From: Podospora comata
Taxonomy: Eukaryota > Ascomycota > Sordariomycetes > Sordariales > Podosporaceae
Direction: 5' to 3'
Assembly: GCA_017354895.1 (NCBI GenBank)
Contig: CP071493.1
Span: forward strand, 8,308,001-8,372,000
Length of the DNA stretch: 64,000 nucleotides
The notes beneath the pieces were generated by a model. The model searched no databases. It was given only the letters and a program-made list of their open reading frames with translations, and was not told the DNA's origin. Shown here piece by piece: positions 11,484 through 24,469 of this stretch. A program made the translations under genes and the position numbers. The stretch's first letter is position 1. Each line of letters begins with the position of its first letter.

Positions 11484-14042
11484 ATGGCTCACAACACCAC
11501 CGCCAGTCGTGTGAAGCGATTCCTTGGGATCCGTCCCGAGGATGAGCTCCATGACGCCGACTTTTACGACGATGGACTCTACCTCGAATCTGAACCCTCG
11601 GCCAAGGAGGCTCTGGCTCATCTGGTGCCCACCGCTGACGGAATCAAACACTACTTCAGGGAGCTGTTTCCGTTCTGGGGCTGGATATTTCACTACAATT
11701 TGACATGGTTACTCGGAGATCTCATTGCTGGTAAGCACTGCCTGCCAGTCACTGATTCAGCTGTGTCTGACAAACCTTCCCAGGCATCACTGTCGGGTTT
11801 GTTGTTGTCCCTCAGGGTATGGCCTACGCTGGTTTGGCCAATCTGCCCCCCGAGTTCGGATTGTACACCAGCTTTGTGGGATTTTTCCTCTACTGGGCTT
11901 TTGCCACCTCAAAGGATATTACAATCGGCGTGAGTTCTTCTGATATCACTTTTGACTTTATGATCAAGAGGCTGACACAAGATTCTAGACCGTTGCAGTG
12001 ATGTCCACTATTGTTGGAAACATCATACTCGACATCCGAGCAACGCAGCCTGAACTCGAGGCTGAGGTCATCGCACGAGCTCTGGCTTTGATTTCAGGCG
12101 TGATTCTGCTGTTTATTGGACTTACCAGACTCGGTTTCATCGTCGAATTCATTCCGCTCACAGCTATCGGCGCCTTCATGACTGGTTCTGCCATCAGTAT
12201 CGCCGCTGGACAGGTGCCGACAATGATGGGAATTTCGACTGTCAAGACTCGAGAGGAGACATACAAAGTCATTATCAACACCCTCAAACACCTGGGCGAT
12301 ACCAGGCTTGATGCTGCAATGGGGTTATCGGCCTTGTTCGGTCTTTACTTTATTCGCTGGTTTTGCGGCTTCATGGGCCAACGCAGCCCCACCAGATCCA
12401 AGATGTGGTTCTTCATATCCACCCTCCGCATGGCTTTCATCGTCATCTTGTACATTCTCGTAAGCTGGTTGGTCAACAGAGGCGTGTCGGATGCGAAGAA
12501 TGCCAAGTTCAAGATTCTCGGCAATGTCCCAAGTGGTAAGTGGCTACGTTTGACAATACACCTCAGAGATTTGGCTGACTTGTGTCGTGTCCAGGTTTCC
12601 AACATGTTGGTGCTCCTGAAATCAACACTGAGATCTTGTCCGCCATCGCACCTCATCTTCCGGTCACCGTTATCGTCCTGCTGATCGAGCACATCGCGAT
12701 TTCAAAGTCTTTTGGGCGTGTCAACAACTACATGATCAACCCTTCGCAGGAGCTGGTGGCTATAGGCTTTAGCAATGTCTTTGGGCCATTCCTCGGAGGC
12801 TATCCGGCCACCGGTTCGTTTTCGCGTACAGCCATCAAGGCAAAGGCTGGCGTCAGAACCCCCCTCGCCGGCATCTTCACAGCCGTCATTGTGCTACTGG
12901 CACTCTACGCGCTCACATCGGTTTTCTTCTACATTCCTTCGGCATCTTTGGCAGCAATCATCATCCACGCTGTCGGTGATCTTATCACACCTCCGCGGGA
13001 GGTGTACAAGTACTGGCAGACATCGCCTCTCGAAGTTGTTATCTTCTTCGCCGGTGTGTTTGTTTCCATCTTCACCTCCATTGAAAATGGTATCTATGTC
13101 ACAATCGCTGCGTCTGGGGCTGTTTTGCTTTGGAGGATTGCGAAAAGCCCAGGTAGCTTTCTGGGCCGTGTTCAGCTGCAGCACGCCAGCCGGGACAGTA
13201 TCCTCAAGAAGGAGAATGTCGAACAATCTGCCCTGGATGGCGAGAAGCATTCAGCGTACCTTGATCTCGGCCGCCGTGACCAATCCAACCCGCAGGTCCC
13301 CATCACATCACCGTACCCCGGCGTCTTCATCTACCGATTCAACGAAGGTCTGAACTACGTCAACTGCGCACGACACTTGGACAAGATGACGGTGTATATC
13401 TACAAGCACACTCGAAGGACGCAGCTCAACAAGTACGACAAAATCGGCGATCGCCCCTGGAATGATCCAGGCCCACGTCGCGGTCAGGTTGTGGACACTG
13501 AGGAGATTGCTTCCAAGCCCAAGCTCAAGGCCATTATCCTTGATTTCAGCGCTGTAAACGCAATTGATGTGACTGCCGCCCAGGCTCTTGTCGATCTCAG
13601 GACTCAGTTCAACAAGTACACAGATCCCGAGGCTGTGGAGTGGTATTTTGCGGGTGTGACAAACCGGTGGACCAAGCGGGCGCTTGTCGCAGCTGGGTTT
13701 GGAGTTGACAGAGGCCATGGCGTTGAAAGCGCAGGGGGGGCCCGGGAGGATGTTGTGGCTGTTGCCGGGGTTGATCCGGATGTCACTGTTGGGAGGAAGG
13801 AGAAGGAAAGAGGGTCAGGGGATGTGGACTTGGAGGCTGGTCACGCTGGCTCTGGTGAGAAGCGTGATGAGATTGGACCCGTCTCTTCTGGCGAGTCGAG
13901 ACCAAGTGGGAAAAGATTGGCGCCGATCTATGGTGTAAATAGGCCATATTTCCACATTGATGTTGAGACTGCGGTTGCAAGCGTGGTGAGAAATCTGGAG
14001 AGAAGAAGGGACACGGAAGACTCTAGCTTGGAGGTTTTCTAG
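11484..14042 (+). CDS. SulP family sulfate permease
   Basis: Four exons (11484-11730, 11784-11929, 11989-12535, 12595-14042) with introns of 53-59 bp and matching phases give about 795 residues, the usual size for a fungal SulP transporter. The SulP signature is clear in exon 2 (VVVPQGMAYAGLANLPPEFG), followed by many hydrophobic helices. A conserved NPSQELVAIGFSNVFG block with FPATGSF-like GGYPATGSFSRTAIK follows in exon 4. The C-terminal part (IILDFSAVNAIDVTAAQAL) is a STAS domain. Proteins of this family (Neurospora CYS-13/CYS-14, yeast Sul1/Sul2) import sulfate with protons at the plasma membrane. The last 100 residues form a charged, Gly-rich tail after the STAS domain. Which of the two fungal permease types this is cannot be decided here. 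Confidence 0.93.
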
Positions 14043-14723
14043 ATGAAGAGCGGGTCTTTGTTGGCTTTTTGATTTTGTTTGGCAAGGCGTTGGTTGGGAT
14101 ATAGTGACATGATGGGATATGATGATACCTGAAATTGCGGTAGATAATGGATCTGAACATGGCTTTTGATTACCTATTTATTCGAACGGAATGGTCTCGA
14201 CGTGATGTGACTTTTACCACACCAACATGAGCATGATGAGCAACTCAAATGGTAGTTGAAACGCTTTGGTTCTTGTTGGAGGCTCGTGCATATGCACCTA
14301 GACAACCAAATTCGGTCCCGAACCATAGTCGCGGGAATCGCGGGAATCGCGGCACTACCTTGCTTTTATTGCCATGTACCCATGTACCCAAGATGACAGC
14401 CGAAAGATATCGAGATCGACCCGCGCCTCCTCTCTACATCGGGTTGCGGCTACCACTCCAATGTCTGAACCTTATTTCCATTCGTGATTACTCAGCCGTG
14501 CTGGTATGCGGTTTGGTAGATGTCGTGTCGAATCATGATGGCGGGGTACCGGAATGTTGTCCTTTGTGTGCAACCCACGAGTCCACCTATCAGGTGTCAC
14601 GGCATGTCAGCTCTACTTGACCAATTCTCGTTCCATAACCCCCGCAGTTCAACCTAGACCCCCCATCTCACTTCGGTTTGAATTTCATGTCAGCAGCATC
14701 ACCAGATTCAGCCAGCTTTCAAG
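14043..14723. other. intergenic region
   Basis: This tandem gap is about 680 bp and probably carries the permease terminator and the promoter of the DUF1772-like gene. A short direct repeat (GGGAATCGC twice) lies near 14333-14352. No gene was seen. Confidence 0.4.
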
Positions 14724-15383
14724 ATGCCTTTCACGCTCCAGCCCATTGCCCAGTGGACGGCCATTTTTGGCCCGGCTGTTTACACCGGTCAGCTCATCCC
14801 CGTTCCATTTCAATCACACCCACGATGCTAACTTTCTTGAGGAATCACACTAACTCACTCCAAAACCCTCTCACTCCTCGCCACATCTCCTGTCTTATCT
14901 CCCCCAACAGAGGAGAAACTTCTTGCTAAGCAATGGTATCTCATCTACCGCCAGGGCCCGAACTGGGTGCCTCCTATCATCAACTCCGCCGCGCTCTCCA
15001 ATGTCTACCTCTGGTATAATCACTCCCAAACTCGACTTCAAGGAGGGCTCTATCTGCTTTCTGCTGGGATTCTGTGGGGTGTTCTCGCGGTGACGTTTTA
15101 CTACTTTGAGACGGGGATCAACGGGGCGTGCAAATGGCGGCTGGCTAGGTTGTTGAAGGATGGTGAGGGAACGGGGAAGATTGTAATCAAGGGGATGAAG
15201 AAGGGGTGGATTATTCCTAGTGTCAACGGGCATACTGCTTCTGAGGAGAGCAAGAAATGGGGGGAGGAGACGGGTATGAGGGAGTTGGTGATGGGGTGGG
15301 TGAGGAGAAATCAGTGGCGGTGGATTGCGGTTGGGGTTGCTGGGGGAATCAGTGGGTGGGCTAGTTTGGGGAGGTTCAGTTGA
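14724..15383 (+). CDS. DUF1772-like small membrane protein
   Basis: Two exons (14724-14787 and 14911-15383) give about 178 residues. The 123-bp intron has a GTCAGC donor and a good CACTAACTC branch site; the frame is kept (phase 1). The order of features matches the DUF1772 family: a short N-terminal helix (AIFGPAVYTG), EEKLLAKQWYLIYRQG, then PPIINSAALSNVYLWYN. A hydrophobic helix (YLLSAGILWGVLAVTFYY) and a final helix near the C terminus (WIAVGVAGGISGWASL) follow. Some DUF1772 members are anthrone oxygenases in polyketide pathways; others have no known function. No polyketide synthase lies nearby, so the role stays open. Confidence 0.65.
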
Positions 15384-15865
15384 GGGGATGGATGGGTGGG
15401 AGGGTTGATGTTTTCTCTTTGGGATGCAGTGGTAAGTAGTTGTGGTATAATCTTTCTGGGGTGATTCTGGTATCTTCTATGTAAAAGCCCGATTCTCTTA
15501 AGAAAATGTTCTTTAATAATCATCAAACAGAAATGTGTTCGGGCAATTTTGACATCCTCTCAAAGATATGGATTGAGAAAGTCCTGAAGGTGCACTTACA
15601 CGTAACTTTCGATCCATGATACATGGAAATTCATCTGAAATACACTGGTCAGAGTGTGCACGGACCAACCACTATGACTGTCCCGCTTAATTGATCGCGT
15701 CGCGGGCCGCGAGTCCACTTTTTTGAGCGCGTCTTCCGCGATCCCAAGACAACAGCGCAACACAGTCTTGACAATTTGGAGCTGCGACAACTCATCACCA
15801 TCTTTTTTACGTGCCATGTACTTTGGCCAGCTCACCTGGGATATCAACACTCTTTTAAATCTACA
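15384..15865. other. intergenic region upstream of ctf18
   Basis: The open frame of the downstream gene extends in-frame to 15776, but the first well-placed ATG is at 15866. This stretch holds the terminator of the upstream gene and the ctf18 promoter. Nothing else was seen. Confidence 0.4.
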
Positions 15866-18800
15866 ATGATAGCCCCGTCGTCCCCAATTACCTTCCCAGC
15901 GAGCTCGTCTCCTGTCAAAGCCAAGAGACCTCGCCCAGCAGAACCGCCGAAGCAGCACAAGCCTCGCGTTCTTGCTGGATTCCTCGCAGACGACGATTCA
16001 GACGAAGACGACAATGACGAAACTACACAGCAGCCCTCGCCGAAGCGGCGAATGTTGGACTACGACACCCAGAATTCCGAAGTAACCGCGCATGATGGCA
16101 ACGAGACTCAAGAGACAACGCCCCCAGAGAGCCAACCGCCCCAGGAGTCGGAGGAAGAAGCAGAACGCTATGATCGTCTCTTTGGAACCCAAGCCACGCA
16201 AGTCTTCCCTTCTCAGCCAACACAACCCTTGCCCGATTTTCTTCAGGATGACGAGTTCGTTCCCGCCCCCTACGGCATGTCACTATGCTCCGGAAAAACG
16301 ATCCCGATCCGCGAGCGCAAACCTACCGAGTCCGTTTCCTACGCAACAATGGTAGCGGCACGGTCCCGAACAAAAGAAGGCCGCGCAAAGAAGAGCTATT
16401 TTGGTATCGACATACACAGTCTCATGGACAAGGCCGCTCAGGAGCTTGCGAAGCCACGGAAGAAGACGACGGCGCCCATTGCGCCCCCTGTACACCCAGA
16501 CGAGCCACTGCTGTCCGTTGAACCCCAAGCGCAGCCGAAAAAACAACGGCGGACACTTCTCTGGACCGAGAAATACAGAGCCCGGAACTTTATGGACCTC
16601 GTTGGTGATGACCTGACAAATCGTCAAGTGCTACGCTGGCTCAAGAAATGGGATCCAATCGTCTTTCCTAACACAGCCAAGACTCGTCCTTCTGCTCGCC
16701 GTCAACAGCAGCAACAAGGTCAGGAAGAGGAGGAACGGTTGCACCGCAAAATTCTCGTGCTCCATGGTCCACCAGGTCTCGGCAAGACGACGCTGGCACA
16801 TGTGTGTGCCCGGCAGGCTGGATACGACGTTCTCGAGATCAATGCAAGTGACGACAGAAGCAAAGATGTAGTCAAGGGGCGCATCCGGACAACCTTGGGA
16901 ACCGAAACAGTCAGAACTCTTGAGAACAAGAAGGCGGGAGAGACCGGGAAAAGAGACAAGATTGCGCGGCCAATCTGTGTGGTTGTGGATGAGGTGGACG
17001 GCGTGGTTTCTGGATCCGGAGCAGGTGGTGAAGGAGGGTTTGTTAGGGCGCTTATTGATCTTGTCACTACCGATCAGAAGAATTCTTCGGGACAGGGAGG
17101 AGGGAAGAAGAAGAAAGGGGACGATTTTCGCCAGATGAGGCCGCTCATCCTGATTTGCAATGACGTATACCATCCTTCTCTTCGGCCACTCAGACAATCT
17201 GGTTTGGCAGAGGTTATCCATGTGGGGAAACCCACTGTTGAAGCCGTGGTGACCAGGTTGAAGGCTGTTTTCGAGAAGGAGGGGATTCCCTGTGACCGGG
17301 ATGCCGCACGAAAGCTATGTGAGGCTGCTTGGGGAATGACCAGTGGGCAAGATGTTCGGAAGGGTGCAGAAAGTACGGCCGAGGGAGATTTGAGAGGTGT
17401 CATGGTGGTGGGAGAATGGGTTGCCGGAAGGCTCAAAGCAACCTCAAAACAAGCCACGCCTTCTCTTACCCGACAATGGATAGACCAAAATGTCATTCAA
17501 GATCTAGCTCATGGAGGAGGAGGCGCCAGAGGCATTGGTCGCGGCGGCGTCAGAGAAATCGTCAACCGCATCTTCCAAGAAGGCGCTGGCTTCCCCAAAC
17601 AGAGCCTCCCCGCCGCCGCGAAGAAGAATGCTCTTCACGAGCAACCGCAGGCCCAGCTAGGCATCTCTGAACAAACCAAGAAATATGCCATGTCTCGCTT
17701 GCGTGAGATGATTGACACGAGCGGTGAGGTTGACCGGATCATGACAGAGATCTTCCTCGAATACCCCAACCGCGACTTCAACGACGACTCCTTCCTGACC
17801 AAGCCCGACATCGCCTACGAATGGATGCACTTCCACGATACCTGCTCCTCCCGCATTTTCTCGGCCCAAGAGTGGGAGCTAGCGCAATACATCTCCCAAC
17901 CCGTCCTGGCATGCCACCACCTCTTTGCCTCCGCGCGTCGTCACCAGCCGGCTGCGCACGAAAGGAAATGGGGTGAAGACGACCCCAACGAGGCACCTCC
18001 CCTCCCCTTCTCCGGCCCCAGGGCCGACTACGAGGCGCGCGAGGCAGAAAAGCTCAACCGCGCCATCCTCCAGGGGATCCAGGACTCTTTACCGCCCTCA
18101 CTATCACGATCCTTCCGCAGCCCAGAAGACATCGCCACCGATTTCCTTCCTTATCTCGTCCGCTTGGTGTCACCAGATGTAAAGCCTGTCGTTATTGGGG
18201 GGAGCGACAAGACCGGTTCCATCGCGAGCGTCAGGCGAGAGGGCGAAAAGGCCATGGTGAGAAGAGCAGCCAACGTGCTGGCCGAGGTTGGGATTCAGTT
18301 ACACAAAGGCAAGATTGAAGACGGTAGTGGCGGGTTGGTGGGCAGGACGACGTGGGTGTACCGGATGGAGCCGTGAGTTTTTGCCCCTTTTTCTTGGCCC
18401 CACTTTTACCACAGTACACACGCTGACATTTTGATACAGAGACTTGGATACCTTGGCCACCTTCGAGACGGCGTCTGCCTCCCAGTTCCTTTTTTCCCAA
18501 GCACCACCGACACGATATGCCGTCCGCCAAGTGTTGGATCAGGAGCTGGCTAAGACGATTGCCGCAAGAGAAACAGCCTCTCGCCAGGCACGGCTCAGAG
18601 CCGGCGGCGGTATCATCCCCCATATTGATGACAACAACAAGGAAAATACCCCTGATCATCTACAAAAGCTGGAGATGTTAAAGCAGCAGGACAAGATAGC
18701 AGTCAAGAAGGACTTTTTCGGGAGGATTATTGTGCCCAAGCCGGTGTTGAAAGATTCAAGTGGGAATGGAACGAAAAATACAGGGGCCGACGGGGAAAAG

Positions 18801-18890
18801 AAGGACAGGGTTTGGGTTACGTATCATGAAGGGATCAATAATGCTGTGAGGAAGCCGATAAGTTTGGAGGAGTTTTTGAGGGGGTTTTAG
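15866..18890 (+). CDS. ctf18: Ctf18, alternative clamp-loader large subunit
   Basis: Two exons (15866-18372 and 18440-18890, 67-bp intron with GTGAGT donor) encode about 985 residues. After an acidic, disordered N terminus comes the KYR motif (TEKYRARNFMDLVGDD). The AAA+ core has Walker A near residues 301-308 (GPPGLGKTTLA), a conserved EINASDDRS block and Walker B near residues 372-376 (VVVDEVDG). The C terminus holds the TRYAVRQVLDQELAKTI segment that the family uses to contact partner subunits, and ends in the basic region KKDFFGRII. Ctf18 replaces Rfc1 in an RFC-like complex that handles PCNA and supports sister-chromatid cohesion and the replication checkpoint. ATG 15866 is preferred over the upstream in-frame extension because the latter looks like leader sequence. 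Confidence 0.93.
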
Positions 18891-19528
18891 AAACTGTTGA
18901 TATACATACTTTTGTTGCTTGTTTACTGTACTTTTGAATGTTGTGCAAGCAGAGCGGTGCATAGCAGGCATGTAGCGTGAGGACTTCAGAGATTCTTGAA
19001 AGAAAGGCCTACTCGTAGCTGCCTTAGTGGCCCTTTGCACATTTGCATTGCATAAGAGTCTCTTTTCATATACCAAGCGGGTGCATTTTGTCACAAAATT
19101 GCCGAGCTACCTCACATCTACATCTACAAATCCAGTGAAGGCCTAATGAGCTCCATATAACAAGAAGAAGAAAAAAACGCAAGAAAAGAAACTACAAGTA
19201 AGATTACCCCCACCACCATGGGCCTCAGTATTACGTTATCTAACATGTCACTACCCCCAGCTCGCCAACAAATGTGGCCATTCACCTTTCCTCCACTCCC
19301 ATAGAATGACATTGCACCACTGGCAAATCACCGAGGCCATCCATCTTTTCTCCACCCCCTCTCCACCCAGTCAACTTTCTGGTCTCCAAACTGCGGTCGC
19401 CTTGCCCATTCCAACATTCGGTCCGCAAAACCCTATTTTTATTTTTATTTTATTTTGAGTCCGTCCCAGTCTCCGGGATCTGCCAGGAACCGAACAGAGA
19501 CCTAACGGGTCTGCCAACAGAGAGGTCG
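18891..19528. other. intergenic region
   Basis: This lies between the end of ctf18 and the 2EXR-like relic on the opposite strand. It holds short A-rich and T-rich patches (for example TTTTATTTTTATTTT near 19437-19454) and no recognisable gene. Confidence 0.4.
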
Positions 19529-20466
19529 TCATGTCCGGTACCCGTGAAAATGATCCAACGCTTTTAACCACTGCAACTCGCTTTGCTCTTCCAGTCTGTC
19601 GTCTCCAGTAGTTGGTCCTAGGATCCACTCGCCACTCCTGGTCAGCCAGCTGATGTCGCTATCAACATCCACGACCTCCAGCAGGACCAGCCGTTCTTCG
19701 GAATGGAGCTTTCTTATGAGAACCACCCCATCCTTTGGCGTAAGTAATGGCCTTTGTGATCAAGCGTTTTGTCGGGTCGAGGTTGTAATGGTCATCTAAG
19801 AACATCCCCCAGTCGTCTTCAAAGACCAAATAATCTTGGTCCCGCAGAGCTCTAAGCAAAGACTATCCCCGTAGGGATACTTGCGGGGAGTGGGCGCTGT
19901 GAATACCACGGGTAGTATGCTGTGGAAGGCCTGGTTGTCCGGGTTTGGAGTCCAGCCATGGATCAATGGTCTTCGGAGAGTGGGAATACCCGAGGCGAGT
20001 GTCGAAGGGGACTTTGGTTGACCACGAATTTGAAGTTTTGGCTCAAGTTGTCCACCTCCGGATTGAACCTGACAGCTGCGTTCTGAAGTCCAACTTCGCC
20101 ATTATGCAGAAGTGAAGTGTGGAATCTTCTGCAGGAGTGAGCCCGAGCTTCTCTCGACACATGGTACAGGACCGAAGGTTGACGAACATGCCAACCAACA
20201 CGCGGACGGTAGTTGGTCCCCGGCCGGCGCAGCATCTTGAGCACATTCGCTCTCAATTCGTCGCGGGTCGTCCATGCCCAGGTATTACTCTCTGGATTGA
20301 AGCGCTCCTTTTTGCCAAGGAGGTTCCGGTCCATGATGTCTACCCCAACCAAGCGCGACTTGTCGCTGCCTTCCAAAGACATGAATTCGTCCCAAGCCCG
20401 GGCGCGGGTCTCGCCGGATAGATGCCGAAATCGACCAAAGCTAAGAGCCACTTCCGTCGAAGGCAT
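19529..20466 (-). pseudogene. 2EXR-like gene, apparently frame-broken
   Basis: The frame 20466-19963 begins with a 2EXR-type opening (LSFGRFRHLSGETRARAW) and contains the usual REAR box (VLYHVSREARAHSCRRF). Coding-like sequence then continues on the same strand in other frames: IHGWTPNPDNQAFHSILPV near 19970-19860, then DYLVFEDDWGMFLDDHYN (19859-19740), then EERLVLLEVVDVDSDISW (19726-19529). I could not place GT-AG introns of normal size at the changes of frame, so about three frame breaks seem needed. 2EXR proteins are common, fast-evolving fungal proteins of unknown function, often with F-box-like features. The locus is either a decayed copy or, less likely, a gene with unusual introns. Confidence 0.5.
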
Positions 20467-22047
20467 TCTTGTTTCGGCGGAAAGGCCTAAATCACATTAA
20501 TTATAGAGTTCGACATGAGTAACACGCCTTTTTTCATATATCGTGCTGCGTCATGTTGGAGGACGTAGGGGGGTTACCGTGTGTTCTCAAGGCTGTGATT
20601 CAAAGTTAACAAGGCAGGAACCAGGGGCCTTACTCTAGCTTGTAATCTGTCAGCTCCTGTCTCTCCAGGATAGAAAAGTCTCCCGAGCCGGGTCGGGCAC
20701 TCAGGTGTGGCATTGAATATTTCGATTGAATTCTCGTGGCCTAAATGCGGGCGGAAGTATGGCGTATCGCAAGAGAACCCAACTGCGTAATAAATGAATA
20801 ACTACATAAATGGCATTGAAGCCACTGAAGAAGAAGAATATCGATCCAAATGCGGATCTGTTCCTCTTACACGGCCTCGGAGCTGACGCTATTCCCATTC
20901 TCCGTTCCAGAGACACAACCTCGTACCATGAAATTGTATCCTCTCACCGCTTCAGCCGCCGGCTTGACTTTATGACGCGATTTGACACCAGTCGCCATAT
21001 ACGTGATAGCATTTAGCACCACTAATTTGAAAGAAGAGCAATTTCCAACGTAAACACGTCACTGATCAAGAACATGCCGCAGGCTGAGAGCAGCGTATCA
21101 AGCACAAACGCTACCACGGGCTGAGGGGCGTTTGAATTATGTCGAAACACTGGTAAGGTGCCCAGTCAACAAAATCATGAACCTCACTTTACGAGATAAC
21201 TTGTCTCAACTGCTCCTTCGCCAAACCGACAAGTGCATGATGATGAATCAGAGGGAAAAGAATCAGGGAACCAGTATATGTGGGGAGATTTGCCATAAAG
21301 ATGGTAACGCGGACTATGTAACGAACTTGGAGAAAACAGTACAGAGCCAAACTGATGAACCCTGTGATGACAAGTTCGGGATGAAATGCAGAGAAGCAGA
21401 AGTGAGTCCAGCACACTGTAAGTCGAATGTTCATTCTGTCTTTTGGGGACTTGGTGATCCTCAGCTTCGTTCCAAGAAATTAACATACCCCGAGTACCTC
21501 CTCGGCGATCAAGATTCGACATGGACAAGGGACAGAGGTGGAACTAGAGAACAAATGCCGGACCCACAGGGTGTTCGCCGATGTGGAAGCTCCACAGGGT
21601 GAAGGTCCCCGTTGTTCGGTTGGCAGTTCCAGAAACAGTGGGCTCCGGGAGCAAGGGTCTCCTGCACAACCGAGTTTCTGTTCGGCGAGTGGTGAAGGGG
21701 AAGCTGACATCCGGGATGTCGAGAAAAACGAAGGGCGGCTCGTGGCTTGGGGCCAAAAGGGGATGATCGCCGCAAGCTCATGCCAGTGGTGGTCAAAACA
21801 GGATATCAGCGAAAACATCCAGACCAATCAGTGGGTTACCGTATACTTGCCAGAGGGAACTGTGGAGTGGTGAAAGCCTGTTGGCCCTTGGGCACAAACT
21901 GAAGTAGCAGTACCCATGTTGTAAGTAGAGATATAAATATACATGGGCTGCATGAGCCCGAATCTCAGCATGTACACAGAAAGAACCATATCCGAGAATT
22001 CCAAACTTGGGCAACTGTCCCACTACCCTCACTTGACCAAACCGACC
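20467..22047. other. gene-poor stretch with possible small relic
   Basis: No intact gene is supported. A plus-strand frame at 20810-21016 contains DPNADLFLLHGLGADAIP, which resembles the start of fungal alpha/beta-hydrolase domains (DPNADIxFVHGLGG), but the similarity ends after about 25 residues. Frames at 21132-21873 overlap on both strands and look random. Confidence 0.35.
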
Positions 22048-23223
22048 TCAACCAATCAACAACCCCATCAACCCTCCCGCCGCAAACGTCGCCCCGACCG
22101 TCAAAAAACTCGACATCGACAGCAGTGAAATCCCCGAGATCCCATGCCCAGATGTGCAACCCCCAGCCATCCTTGACCCCAAGATCATCAAGAACCCACC
22201 CACCGCCGCGCTCAAGGGACTGACAACCACATCCGTCACCTCGCCAAACTTGGGGGCACCGTGCGACAGGAAATACGACCCAATAATAACACCCGCAGAG
22301 AACAGCATGTTCCTGTACTTCTCCGGCACCAGCTTTCCACCAAGCATCCACCCGCCGACTTCCTCATACGAAGTAGACATGCCGACCAGGCAACCCCTGA
22401 CAACCAAGCTCAGCAGCTGCGCTCCGGCAATCAACATCCCGCCATAATAAGGAGGGATCTTGGCTTCTGGGCCAACTTCGGTGAATTTGGCTGCGGCAAT
22501 AACGATGCCGACAAACATGGCCTCCAACCCAAGCAACAAAGTCCGCTTGCTGACCCCCAGAACCTCGTGGACTGTTGCTTTTGGTGATGGTGATGCCGAG
22601 CCAACCTTTGGTGGTGTTGGACATTGGGTGAGCAGTGGCTTCAGGAATCCTGACCAAACTACACCGGCAAGGGAGGCACCGGCGAAGGCGTACACTCCTG
22701 ACTTGACACCTACTCCCAGCTGGGCGAGGACTGTGCCGGGGCAGGCGCCGGAGAGCATCATTCCTGAGCCGAGGAGGATACCGCCTAGGATGTTGCCGTC
22801 GTAGGGGCCGAACAGCCCAAGGCTGGAGGCGGCACGGGGGACGAGGTTCGGATGGTTCGGTTGGAGGGCTTGGGCTATTGAGACGGTGGCTCTGAGGGGG
22901 TGTTAGCTTGAGATGTGAGGAGAGTGACGAAACCAGGAGTAGACGTACGCTGAACCGGCAGCCGCGGTGAGGAAGGTTTGGATCATGTGGAAGTTGGTGA
23001 AGTTGAGTTGTGAGATGATGACCGAAGGTTGGAATACTCCTGATGCTGTCAAGGCGGCACCAAAGGCGGCGCCTGTGAGGAGGGTGTTGATTTCTGACAT
23101 TGCTCCTGTTTGTTCGGTTTGTTGTCCCTGTGAGCGAGAAGCACTTTCAGTTGTTGGTGTGTTTGATGGCAAAAGTGATGAAGATTCGCCCGGCTGATTG
23201 TGACTTGGGAGAGAAGACGACAT
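22048..23223 (-). CDS. YeeE/YedE-family (sulfur) membrane transporter
   Basis: Two exons (23223-22949 and 22891-22048) with a 57-bp intron (GTACGT donor, GCTAACAC branch, phase 2) give about 372 residues. After a polar N-terminal tail of about 40 residues the protein is almost wholly hydrophobic. Two half-repeats carry the family's hallmarks: GGILLGSGMMLSGACPGT in the middle and GSRMAGGCTSGHGISG near the C terminus. Both place a Cys in a Gly-rich pore loop, as in bacterial YeeE-type thiosulfate transporters. The protein is inferred to import thiosulfate or a related sulfur compound. It lies head to head with an ETHE1-like sulfur oxidase gene across 1.25 kb. Bacterial origin by transfer is possible, but the intron shows it is settled in the fungal genome. 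Confidence 0.85.
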
Positions 23224-24469
23224 TGGGATGGAATGATCTTGAGATGACGAGCTAAAATTATTATACTGTTATGTTATGTCTGTGCCCTGGTCCAGGCGGG
23301 TCTGTTCTTTAATATCGGCGGTTCGTTCACTCTGCGGGCTTCGGGGAACAGTCTTAACGGCGGCGGACGGACGTTCAGAAGGGTGGGATAGTGGGGTATC
23401 AACGAACGTCACCTCTTCGGCCACCACACCACCATCCCAACCTGCGAAGTTGCTGCAGGGCATAGCTTCAACGCAGGGGGCCAGCCTTGGTGGCGTGGGC
23501 ATGCCATCCTGCCAGATGATTACGAATCCATCAGCGAATCGTGGGTAACTGTCAAAGCATCAACATGAGATGTTTGGTCAGTGGGGCACCTTTGCCATGA
23601 CATCTTCAACGTTGCCGAGCTGACCGACACCTCCCGAGAACATGTCTATTTTGGTCAATGCAGGGACAAAATCCCGATCACAACCGTTGCCAACACGTGG
23701 GACTTTACCGGCTTCCAGAGCGAGCGAACCAGCAGTGCCCAGACATGATGCACTGAGACAGCTTTTCCGCCGGGGACCAACCAGGGCACCGGGTGCTTCG
23801 AGAAGCAAAAGCAAAGCTGGGATTTCTTTGTGGGAAGAGGTGGTCGCCGATCGTGCACAGGCCACCCGGGGCGGGAACCGCATATCGGGGTCCAGTGGGT
23901 CTCAACCCCGGCAGCCCCCGAGAACCCGGGACTCGGTAGTGGGTCCCTAGGTCGTATCTTATCCCCGGAGCTGACAAGCCTATGGCGTTCACATCGGCGA
24001 GCTGCATATGAAACGGCATCCGGGCTTGGGTAGCTGTGAAGTTGAGGTCCCCGACCCCAATGTTCCATTGTCATCATCACCGATATTCATGCATTACATC
24101 GACGCCGTTTTATGTCAGCAATTGTCCCTGCTGCACTACGGGATGGCGGCTTTACGCCTTGTGATCTCACGCAGGACCTCAAGAGGATGTCACGATGTAT
24201 TGAAGTTGATCCCCGACCATGAACATGCCGGGACACATGCCCTTGCCTGGTCCCCGGCTCAGAGCCCTTCTCATGGAGCGACCAGGTGCTCCCGGATCTC
24301 GGTCATCTGGAGTTCTCCTTGTATGACTTTCGAAAGCTACGTCGGCGATCAATCCTCAGCATGATGTTAGAATAAACTTGTCACAAATAAAAGCCAAAGG
24401 TGACTGCCCACCAGTTCATCCATTCTATTTCATCCAACCATCGTGCTACAGATTATCCGAGCACTCAAC
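23224..24469. other. divergent promoter region of the sulfur gene pair
   Basis: About 1.25 kb separates the start codons of the YeeE-like and ETHE1-like genes. The overlapping frames seen here on both strands have no family resemblance. The region is long enough for shared regulatory sites. I saw no obvious palindrome of the CYS3 type by eye, though a matrix scan would be needed to exclude one. Confidence 0.45.
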
